DNA from: DASULK01 sp036278255
GTDB lineage: Bacteria; Actinomycetota; Actinomycetes; Mycobacteriales; Micromonosporaceae
Length of the DNA: 30,831 nucleotides
Direction: 5' to 3'
Assembly (NCBI GenBank): GCA_036278255.1
Contig: DASULK010000077.1
Location: forward strand, 1 to 30,831
The position numbers and the translations under genes are program-made. Shown here piece after piece: positions 7,596-14,147 of this stretch. The notes under the pieces were generated by a model that worked only from the letters and a program-made list of their open reading frames with translations, ran no database searches and had not been told where the DNA came from. Positions within the stretch are counted from its first letter, which is position 1. Every line of letters begins with the position of its first letter.

Positions 7596-7881
7596 TCATA
7601 CGCATCCCGCTACCACTGGGTTGAAGGTCAGTGCGGTACATCGGCCCCCGCCGCCGCCCTTGGCAAGTTCGGTCGTATCGAGTTCGGTCACCTGCAGGCC
7701 AGTCCGGTGCCGGGGGTAAATACTCGATGTCGCGGCCCTCTGCCCGGTGTGTGGCCACAATCGCCTTGTGTTCGGCCACCGCTGCCGCCGGGTCAGGTTT
7801 TGTCCCGACGTGCATGTAGGGGTTGATCTCGTAGTCGATGCGGAAGTGGGCCGTGTCAGATATCAAGAGTTCTTTGTTCAT
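7596..7881 (-). pseudogene. Collapsed dimethylargininase/amidinotransferase-superfamily gene
   Basis: The first about 58 codons (ATG 7881, AGGGG upstream) read MNKELLISDTAHFRIDYEIN, then PYMHVGTKPDPAAAVAEH and IEYLPPAPD, the N-terminus of N(omega),N(omega)-dimethylarginine dimethylaminohydrolase-like proteins. At about 7700-7705 the frame shifts. The other frame then reads GLQVTELDTTELAKGGGGGR followed by CTALTFNPVVAG, the C-terminus of the same family including the catalytic cysteine. The whole middle of the guanidine-binding domain (about 170-200 residues of a 270-290 aa enzyme) is absent. This is an internal deletion with an out-of-frame joint. The N-terminal frame continues out of register to 7552 and there overlaps the acyltransferase start, so the deletion is still transcribed through. 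Confidence 0.8.
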
Positions 7882-7988
7882 CGATTTTTCCCCTTAGCCG
7901 TCAAGGCGGCGCGACCGGATGGAAATCGGACGGTGTAGCCCACGTCTGGGCTCGCGCAGATGGTGGAGCACGGCGTTATCGTGGTTGG

Positions 7989-10900
7989 TCACGCCGCCAT
8001 TCCTTGGGCGGGGATGCCGCGCCACCGACTGCCCGCGATGAGGTGCTCGCCCTTCATCAGCAGGGAGAGCGAGCCCAACCAGACGTCATTACCGACGACG
8101 GCGTCATACAGCACGATCGCGCGGGATCCGATGGTGGCGCCGTCACCGATGGTGACGACCGACATCTTCATCACCCGGTCTTCGAACAGGTGGGTCTGCA
8201 ACGACACCTCGGTGCCGACCGTGGCGTCGTCACCGATCTGGACCAGATCGAACTCGGTGAGGTAGGTCGTCCCGATCCAGGTGCGCCGGCCGATGCTGAC
8301 CCCGAACCAGCGCAGCACCGGCGGCAGGAACGGGGTACCGACGAGCAGGCCGACCCCGGCTGGGACCGCGGCGGCCTCGTAGAGGCCGGTGACGAACTCG
8401 GTACGTCGGACAAAGGAGCTCCACAATGGTTCCATGCGTGGGCGGTATGTGCCGACCAGGTTTTGTTTGATCGCCGCGCACAGTTTGATGACCATGACGC
8501 TGAGCGCCACGACGACGAGGGGTGAGACCAGTGCCGGCACGAGGAGGTCGCGTCCGTTGGCGAGTGCGGACAGTGCCAGCAGGTAGAGGTAGAAGCTGGC
8601 ACCCAATATCGAGGCGGGCAGGGTGGCGCGGAAGAACTCGATGGCCAGCCGATGGGCGATCACTCTTCGCGGGGGGCGGAAGGTCTGGGCCTCGGAGAAC
8701 GATCCGCTGCTCTGCCGTAGCGGCAGGTGCATCGCGGGCGAGCCCAGCCAGGATGTGCCCTCCAGCACGTGATCGTCGGGTGGCACGGTGCCGACTCCGA
8801 CCAGGGAGCCGTCGCCCAGCTTCGTGCCGGCCGGCACGAACGCCGCGTTACCGATGAAGGCCCGGCTACCCACCTCGGTGGGCAGGAACGCAACCCGCCC
8901 GTTGGCATATGTGGCGGCGCCGACGCTGGCCATGTCCGCCACGAAGCTCTCCGGTCCGAGGATGAGCCGATCCGGATCGAGATACGCGGCGGTGGAAACC
9001 TCTGCGCCCCGACCTACGCGGGCACCGAGCAGCCGCAGCCAGGGCACGGTGTACAGCGTCGCGTACAGCGAGTTGGTGAACATCAGGCTGAACTCGAGCA
9101 ACTTGTCTGCGATCCACTTACGCACCCCGAGTCCGGAGCGAACAAGGTGGATGCCGACCGGCACGCGTGGCAGCACGGTGCGCTTGCCGATGGCCACCAC
9201 CGTGCAGACGGTAAGCACGTACAGCGGGCCGGCGGGGATCGTGGCGACCAGGCCGGCGAGCACCCCGTATTTGAGCAGGGCCCACCACACCAATGCCACG
9301 CTGGGCACGATCATCGCGATCGCCCCGATCTCCAGCCCGACCAAGCCGAGCACGGCGGCGAAAACGTGGCGCAGGCGCCAGTCACGGACGGGATCGGCAC
9401 GCAGCATGGTCTCCACAGTGGTCGCGGACCTTTTGCTCGGGCTCGGCGGCGAACCCGACCAGCGTGCTCCGGGCGGCACGGACTCGCCCTGGCCGAGCAC
9501 GGACTGCTCACCGAGGCCGGCGCCCACCCCGACCGATGCGCCCGGCTCAAGAACGGCATTGGCACCGACGAAGGCCCCCGACCCGACAGTGATCGGGGCG
9601 ACGTCCACCCAACCGTCCGCCACCCGCCAGGGACGCAGCGAGGCACCGTATCCGACCGATGCATCCGCACCGATGTCGATCAGGGTGGGCAGGCTGATCA
9701 TGCTGGTAGCGATCGTGGTGCGACGACCGATCCGGGCACCCAGCAATCGCAGGTAGGTCGCCATCAGCGGGGAACCGCTGAGCACCGGCAGCGGTCCAAG
9801 CGCCAGCAACAGGTTCAGCGCCCAGAGCCGGATATAAGTTAGCCCCCACAGCCGATACCGGCCGGGTTGGATGCCTGCAACCAGCGGTCGGGCGAGCAGC
9901 ACTGGCACCACCCAGCGCACACCGAGGTAGCTGAGCAGGATCGCAATCATCAACTGCACAAGCACGTCGACCGACACGGCACCGTTGTTCCAGGTGTAGA
10001 CGTATGACACGGGCAGCGTGAGGAGCAGCAGCAGCAGGTAGATGACCACCGCCTGGCCGGCCCCGGCGGCCGCGAGCCGCCGGCTGCGGTGACGTAGCGG
10101 CGCCGGGCGGGGCGGGGCGACCGGACCGTTCGACCGGGTAGACCCGTCGAGGTGCGCGGCCATGCCGCGTACGGTCGGGTGCTCGTAGAGATCCCGAACC
10201 GCCGGGCTCGCACCGACCTTGCGGGCACGCAACAGCGAGACCACCCGTGCCGCGAGCAGCGAATGCCCACCCAGATCGGTGAAAAAGTTCGCCTCGACTG
10301 ACAGGGACTCCGGCTCAACGCTGAACGCCTCGGCCCATGCCGCACGTATCTGCTCCTCCATCTCACCCTCAGCCGCCACCACCGGCCCCCCCGCGAGCGC
10401 GAGCCGCCGGCTCGTCGGAGCGGGCAACCGGTTGCGGTCGACCTTGCCGCTTGGCATGGTCGGCAAGGCGGCAACGACATCGAGAAACGAAGGCACCATG
10501 TAACCCGGAAGCCCGCTTTGCAACTGCTCATACAACCGTTGAATCAGCGCATCCTCGCCCACGCTGTCGTGATCTGAGCGAACGATGTAGGCGGCCAGCT
10601 CACGCGGCGCGTCCGGAGCGTCGGAGACCGGGACCAGCGCGGCCACCGCCTCCGACACATCCGCATCCTCCAGTAAGACGTTTTCGATCTCGCCAAGGTC
10701 CACCCGATGGCCCCGGATCTTGACCTCGGCGTCCGCCCGCCCCAAATACTCGATCTCGCCGTCGGCGGTCAGCCGCCCCAGGTCCCCGGTGCGGTACAGC
10801 CGGCCCCCGCACGGCGCCAACGCGTGCTCGATAAACCGGTCCGCGGTCAACTCGGGGCGCCCGACATAGCCACGCGCCACGCCCGGTCCCCCGATGCAGA

Positions 10901-12059
10901 TCTCACCAACCTCACCGTCGGGTACGACCCGCCGCTGCTCGTCGAGGAGGACGATCGAATAGGTCGGCAACGGCCGGCCAATAGTGACCGGGCGACCTGG
11001 GCGCAGCTCACACCAGGTTGCGGTGACCGTGCCTTCCGTCGGCCCGTACGTGTTGAGGATCCGACGACCTGGCCGACTCCACCGCTCGACCAGTTGCCCC
11101 GGGCACGCCTCCCCACCGACGAGCAGGTTACGGATACGGGGCAGGTCGCGGGGGATCGTCGCCAGCAACGTGGGCACGCAGTACAGGACGGTGATCCCCA
11201 TCTCGTCCAGAAAGTCCGCCAGCTCCGCGCCGAATCGGCCGGAGTCGGTCGGACCGGCCACCAGCGTCGCACCGACCGACCACGTCGGCCAGATCTCCTC
11301 AATCGAGAAATCGAACGCGATCGTCATCCCCTGGTAGACCCGGTCGTTCGGGCGGACGTCGTACACCTCGGCGACCACATCGAGGAAGTTGCAAATACTT
11401 GACTGCGCCACCTCCACGCCCTTCGGGCGGCCGCTGGACCCCGAGGTGTAAATCACGTAGGCGGTAGGATCCTTGTCCTGGCCTGCTATGCGGGCGAGTT
11501 CCAGTCGGATGGCGGACGCCGCGGCCAGCGCGGCGGCACACTCGTCGATCAGCAGAACCGGGCGGTCCAGCCCGGCCGCCGCATCGGCAAGCTGCGACGA
11601 AGTCAGCAGCAGGTCAATGCCGGCATCCCCCGCGATGTAAGCTATCCGGTCCGGCGGGGACTCGGGGTCGATCGGCACGAACGCCGCGCCAGCCTTTCCG
11701 ATCCCCAACAACGCCACATAGGTCTCGACCGACCGCTCCAGCAGAATCGCCACCCGCGCGCCGCCACCGATCCCGCTCTCCCGCAGCAGCTGGGCCAGAC
11801 GGTTAGCCCGCTCGTCCAGCTCCCGATAGGTCAACCGCTGGCCACCGCACTCCAGCGCGACCGCGGAGGGCGCTCGATCACATGCGGCTTCAAACACATG
11901 ATGCAACCGCCTCGCATCGGATGGCCGCGGAGGCTGATGCAATGCCGCGCCCGGTGCCCGGATCACGGATAACGTGACGAGATCATCCGCGCCATGACCA
12001 TCCAGCCCAGTGTCGTGAAACAACGGTGCGGTCGTCCCAGTACTGTCCGTCCGATTCAC
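7989..12059 (-). CDS. Pls-type single-module NRPS: A-T plus membrane/hexapeptide C-terminal domain
   Basis: A 1356-aa NRPS-like protein with the architecture of epsilon-poly-L-lysine synthetase. Adenylation domain about 50-550: A3 YTSGSSGRPKG (204-214), A5 NTYGPTEGT (336-344), A7 YRTGDLG (422-428), A8 GRADAEVKIRGHRVDLGEIE, A10 lysine about 539. Carrier domain about 565-635 has DLGGHSLLAA, with the phosphopantetheine serine about 600. From about 650 comes the NRPS terminal domain of the TIGR02353 type: several paired membrane spans and tandem left-handed hexapeptide (LbH) acyltransferase-like modules (e.g. IGRRTTIATSMISLPTLIDI, IGDGATIGSRAIVLYD). There is no condensation or thioesterase domain. 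My reading of the specificity pocket is D-F-E-Y-L-G-T-V-T-K; the acidic residue at position 239 suits a basic amino acid (Lys, Orn or Dab). The product is probably an amino-acid homopolymer or short oligomer made at the membrane. The start is GTG 12059. Confidence 0.9.
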   Translation of the reverse strand: MNRTDSTGTTAPLFHDTGLDGHGADDLVTLSVIRAPGAALHQPPRPSDARRLHHVFEAACDRAPSAVALECGGQRLTYRELDERANRLAQLLRESGIGGGARVAILLERSVETYVALLGIGKAGAAFVPIDPESPPDRIAYIAGDAGIDLLLTSSQLADAAAGLDRPVLLIDECAAALAAASAIRLELARIAGQDKDPTAYVIYTSGSSGRPKGVEVAQSSICNFLDVVAEVYDVRPNDRVYQGMTIAFDFSIEEIWPTWSVGATLVAGPTDSGRFGAELADFLDEMGITVLYCVPTLLATIPRDLPRIRNLLVGGEACPGQLVERWSRPGRRILNTYGPTEGTVTATWCELRPGRPVTIGRPLPTYSIVLLDEQRRVVPDGEVGEICIGGPGVARGYVGRPELTADRFIEHALAPCGGRLYRTGDLGRLTADGEIEYLGRADAEVKIRGHRVDLGEIENVLLEDADVSEAVAALVPVSDAPDAPRELAAYIVRSDHDSVGEDALIQRLYEQLQSGLPGYMVPSFLDVVAALPTMPSGKVDRNRLPAPTSRRLALAGGPVVAAEGEMEEQIRAAWAEAFSVEPESLSVEANFFTDLGGHSLLAARVVSLLRARKVGASPAVRDLYEHPTVRGMAAHLDGSTRSNGPVAPPRPAPLRHRSRRLAAAGAGQAVVIYLLLLLLTLPVSYVYTWNNGAVSVDVLVQLMIAILLSYLGVRWVVPVLLARPLVAGIQPGRYRLWGLTYIRLWALNLLLALGPLPVLSGSPLMATYLRLLGARIGRRTTIATSMISLPTLIDIGADASVGYGASLRPWRVADGWVDVAPITVGSGAFVGANAVLEPGASVGVGAGLGEQSVLGQGESVPPGARWSGSPPSPSKRSATTVETMLRADPVRDWRLRHVFAAVLGLVGLEIGAIAMIVPSVALVWWALLKYGVLAGLVATIPAGPLYVLTVCTVVAIGKRTVLPRVPVGIHLVRSGLGVRKWIADKLLEFSLMFTNSLYATLYTVPWLRLLGARVGRGAEVSTAAYLDPDRLILGPESFVADMASVGAATYANGRVAFLPTEVGSRAFIGNAAFVPAGTKLGDGSLVGVGTVPPDDHVLEGTSWLGSPAMHLPLRQSSGSFSEAQTFRPPRRVIAHRLAIEFFRATLPASILGASFYLYLLALSALANGRDLLVPALVSPLVVVALSVMVIKLCAAIKQNLVGTYRPRMEPLWSSFVRRTEFVTGLYEAAAVPAGVGLLVGTPFLPPVLRWFGVSIGRRTWIGTTYLTEFDLVQIGDDATVGTEVSLQTHLFEDRVMKMSVVTIGDGATIGSRAIVLYDAVVGNDVWLGSLSLLMKGEHLIAGSRWRGIPAQGMAA

Positions 12060-12081
12060 AAGTCGTTCATCTCTTTCCCCA
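12056..12081 (-). promoter_or_regulatory. Four-codon mini-ORF overlapping the NRPS start
   Basis: Upstream of the NRPS GTG, GGGGA (12077-12081) with AAGAG behind it sits 5 nt before an ATG at 12070 that encodes only Met-Asn-Asp-Leu and ends in TGA at 12056-12058. That TGA overlaps the NRPS GTG as GTGA. The ribosome site is well spaced for the mini-ORF but about 16 nt from the GTG, so ribosomes may enter at the mini-ORF and reinitiate. Confidence 0.4.
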
Positions 12082-12377
12082 ACGGTTGCCGGTTACCTTT
12101 GCCGTCTAGCCATGTCGTTCACTCACCGCTCAGGCCTCCCATGCGCTCATCCCTGGCTTCCGAATCGCATGTGCGCACGGCGAACTAGCCGTTCATCCAA
12201 GAACATCACTAATGGGAATAAACGGCACCAACCGGCGTATTACATGGCGAGAGGCGCATTCCATGCAGAGGTTAGCAATACAGGCAGGATCCGGGAGTCA
12301 AATGCCAAGAAACCGCGGGAGAGCCGACCGGACCCAGATGACCCAAGGACGCCCATCTGGTGATCGCACCCAGGGGG
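12082..12377. other. Non-coding upstream region of the NRPS gene
   Basis: I see no gene here. The stretch is AT-richer than its surroundings (for example around 12190-12310) and must contain the promoter for the minus-strand island. I could not place a convincing -35/-10 pair. Confidence 0.4.
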
Positions 12378-12423
12378 GGCGCCGTGGCATTGTGGGATCG
12401 GCGGACGCGTTGAACCGCTATCG
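12378..12423 (+). repeat. Dispersed repeat, copy B
   Basis: This segment matches the minus-strand segment 4498-4542 (GCATTGTGGGA, CGGCGGACG and GTTGAACCG shared, about 40 of 46 positions). The two copies form an inverted pair around the island. Both translate as I-V-G-[AS]-A-D-[GA]-L-N-R in one frame, so the repeat may be a fragment of a once-coding element. Confidence 0.7.
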
Positions 12424-12433
12424 GGGCCCGCGG

Positions 12434-12659
12434 TCAGATCACTTGGGCGAATTCGCTGAACGCGGCGGCTACCCACGAGCGGGCGGGGCGTCGATACCGA
12501 GTTCGTAGTATCCGCGGCGCAGGTTCTGCAGGAAGGCGTGCCCGGCGGGAATCGGAACCCAGCGAACGCCGACTTCGGCGGCATCCAGGCACGAGGACCC
12601 GACCTGGCTAGCGTGGCAGCAACCCAGCATGAGGTAGATCGGCTCAACTACGGGCTGGT
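12434..12659 (-). pseudogene. Transposase- or integrase-like C-terminal remnant (frameshifted)
   Basis: On the minus strand one frame reads PIYLMLGCCHASQVGSSCLD, then AEVGVRWVPIPAGHAFLQNL and RRGYYELGIDAPPARG. Near 12490 the frame changes and ARSWVAAAFSEFAQVI follows to a TGA at 12434-12436. The ending resembles the C-termini of some actinobacterial transposases, but I cannot name the family with certainty. There is no start, and the frame is broken. It lies next to repeat copy B, so both may belong to one decayed element. Confidence 0.4.
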
Positions 12660-12756
12660 CTGATCAGACTGCCCGCCAGGCAGGGAACGGTTGAGGTTCG
12701 AGGTCAACCTCCGAGTCGCCGGCTTCAGTCGTGACTGGCACGATCGGACGCGGTGG

Positions 12757-13104
12757 CTACATCCAGATGTACTCCTCAGCAATGGCCCCGTCGCGCCATT
12801 TCGCTACCGTCACCATCCGGCTACCGTCTTCCAACTCGCCCACCACGCAGGTCCACTCTCCCGACCCGAAACCGATGGGGTGCGACTTAATCTGGACCGG
12901 CCGGCCACCGGTACGTTCGGCGAACGCCTTCATGGCTCCGATGTGCTCCTGGATGCCGCGAGTCTGCGGTTGCCCTTTCATGTCCACGAGCACGTCATCA
13001 GTGTGGTAGTGGGCGAACACTCCGTTCCAGTCCGCCGAGTTCCACCCCTTGAAGTCGAGTTCGTCCATGCCCTTCAGGTTGCGGGTGACCTGGTCGTCGG
13101 TCAT
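12757..13104 (-). CDS. NTF2/SnoaL-fold small protein
   Basis: A 115-aa cytoplasmic protein of the nuclear-transport-factor-2/SnoaL superfamily. It has the usual small-domain start (NLKGMDELDFKGWNSADWNG), the VFAHYHTDDVLVDMKGQPQT strand-turn, TRGIQEHIGAMKAFAERTGG and the C-terminal beta segment WTCVVGELEDGSRMVTVAKW. Members include polyketide cyclases, epoxide hydrolases and ligand carriers, so no reaction can be assigned. ATG 13104 has AAGGGG 8 nt upstream and fits the domain start better than the more distal 13149. Confidence 0.75.
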   Translation of the reverse strand: MTDDQVTRNLKGMDELDFKGWNSADWNGVFAHYHTDDVLVDMKGQPQTRGIQEHIGAMKAFAERTGGRPVQIKSHPIGFGSGEWTCVVGELEDGSRMVTVAKWRDGAIAEEYIWM

Positions 13105-13208
13105 GGCGCAATCCCCTTCCACGGCCGTCAGCAGCACGTCTATGGGCAAGTCTATGGAGACTTGTGGGATCTATCAGGCTAATCCGGCGAGTCGGACAGT
13201 GGCGCAGC

Positions 13209-13865
13209 TCAGCTGGTGCGCAGGGCGTCGTCGATGCCGGTCTCGCGGCGGCCGAGGTGCACCGAATGGCCGCCGGACAGACCGTGGTTGATCACCCCGT
13301 TGCGGTTGAGGTCGGCCCAGCCTACGTATCCGGGCTGGCCGTACTTTGTGACCGACAGCGACTCGACCAGCGTGAGGTCGTCGTGGTTGACCTGGAAGTC
13401 GCCGTTGGCATCGCCGGCGAGGTAGGTGGAGAGCTCGTATGCGCCGGAGGTGCTCTTTTCCGCGCCCAAGGTGACCTGGTAGGTCGCCCCGACCGACAGC
13501 TCCACAATAGTGAAGCTCGACACGGCGCCCGGGGTGTCGAGGCCGTGGAACAGGGTGGCGGTCGACGAGCCGGACTCTGATGTCACCGTGATCCGTCCCG
13601 GGTCGAGCCCGCTGTCAGGCGCGGGCTGCAGCATGAAGCCGATCAGGACCCGGCCGCCTGCGGCGGCGGTGAAGTCGTCCTGCCCTACGGTGAACTCGAC
13701 CCTGCCCTGCTGGCCGGCGTCGAGTTCGCCCGTCTGGATCGTGAAGACCGGTCTGGTCACCTCATCGTCCGGGGAGGCCGAGGGCGCGGCCACCGCGGGC
13801 GCGGCCGGCGCCGCGAGGCAGAGCGCCGCAAGCAGCACTAATGGTCGAGATCGTCTCATTCGCAC
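13209..13865 (-). CDS. Secreted protein with dockerin-like EF-hand repeats
   Basis: A 218-aa exported protein. The N-terminus MRMRRSRPLVLLAALCLAAP followed by A-rich sequence and AVAAPSA is a signal peptide. The middle (about 38-145) is a beta-rich domain with no family I recognise. The C-terminus carries two calcium-binding-loop-like repeats, AGDANGDFQVNHDDL and WADLNRNGVIN, the pattern of type I dockerin or related EF-hand modules. After the second loop the sequence no longer shows the expected hydrophobic helix, so that repeat may be degenerate or shifted. No cohesin or cellulosome gene is in view; a calcium-stabilised extracellular protein is the safer reading. Confidence 0.7.
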   Translation of the reverse strand: MRMRRSRPLVLLAALCLAAPAAPAVAAPSASPDDEVTRPVFTIQTGELDAGQQGRVEFTVGQDDFTAAAGGRVLIGFMLQPAPDSGLDPGRITVTSESGSSTATLFHGLDTPGAVSSFTIVELSVGATYQVTLGAEKSTSGAYELSTYLAGDANGDFQVNHDDLTLVESLSVTKYGQPGYVGWADLNRNGVINHGLSGGHSVHLGRRETGIDDALRTS

Positions 13866-13958
13866 TGTCCTTCTTGCCGAAACGCGCCGGCGAGCGCCGA
13901 TGCATCGTCTAAAAAGGACCTAGTTAGCAGGGCAGCAACGTAGCGTGAACGATCGTTT

Positions 13959-14026
13959 AGTCTAGGTGACTTAGACTGACCGGATAGCGATCCGCGCCGA
14001 TAATCCATGTAACAACATCACATGGA
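13959..14026. promoter_or_regulatory. Two short inverted repeats upstream of the dockerin-like gene
   Basis: AGTCTA (13959-13964) and TAGACT (13972-13977) form an operator-like dyad with a 7-nt centre. TCCATGT (14004-14010) and ACATGGA (14020-14026) form a second one. The stretch is AT-rich compared with its neighbours and lies about 100-160 bp upstream of the dockerin-like gene's ATG, where a promoter is expected. The binding protein is unknown. Confidence 0.35.
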
Positions 14027-14077
14027 CATATCTCATCCTGGATTGCTACCGCGTCAGCGAGGTTGGGCATGCGCGAC

Positions 14078-14121
14078 CATTGCCTCGTCAGTGCGGGCGG
14101 AACCCGACTGACGAGGCAATG
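14078..14121. terminator. Long hairpin after the M14 carboxypeptidase gene
   Basis: CATTGCCTCGTCAGT (14078-14092) and ACTGACGAGGCAATG (14107-14121) are perfect 15-bp complements. Inner CGGG/CCCG can extend the stem. It lies 27 bp past the carboxypeptidase stop. There is no U-run, as is common for actinobacterial hairpin terminators, and the symmetry would let it act in both directions. Confidence 0.7.
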
Positions 14122-14147
14122 ATCACAAAATGGCGGCTTGGCGCACG

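Noticed and set aside
8727..9842. Plus-strand ORFs antisense to the NRPS C-terminal domain
   Set aside because: They are shadow frames; the minus strand continues without interruption through the hexapeptide and membrane modules.
12240..12647. 135-codon minus-strand ORF upstream of the NRPS gene
   Set aside because: The protein-like signal in this stretch lies in another frame (LQNLRRGYYELGIDA). This frame has no recognisable features.
13209..13300. Frameshift at the end of the dockerin-like gene
   Set aside because: The tail after NRNGVIN does not fit a dockerin helix well, but neither of the other two frames restores one, so I do not claim a frameshift.
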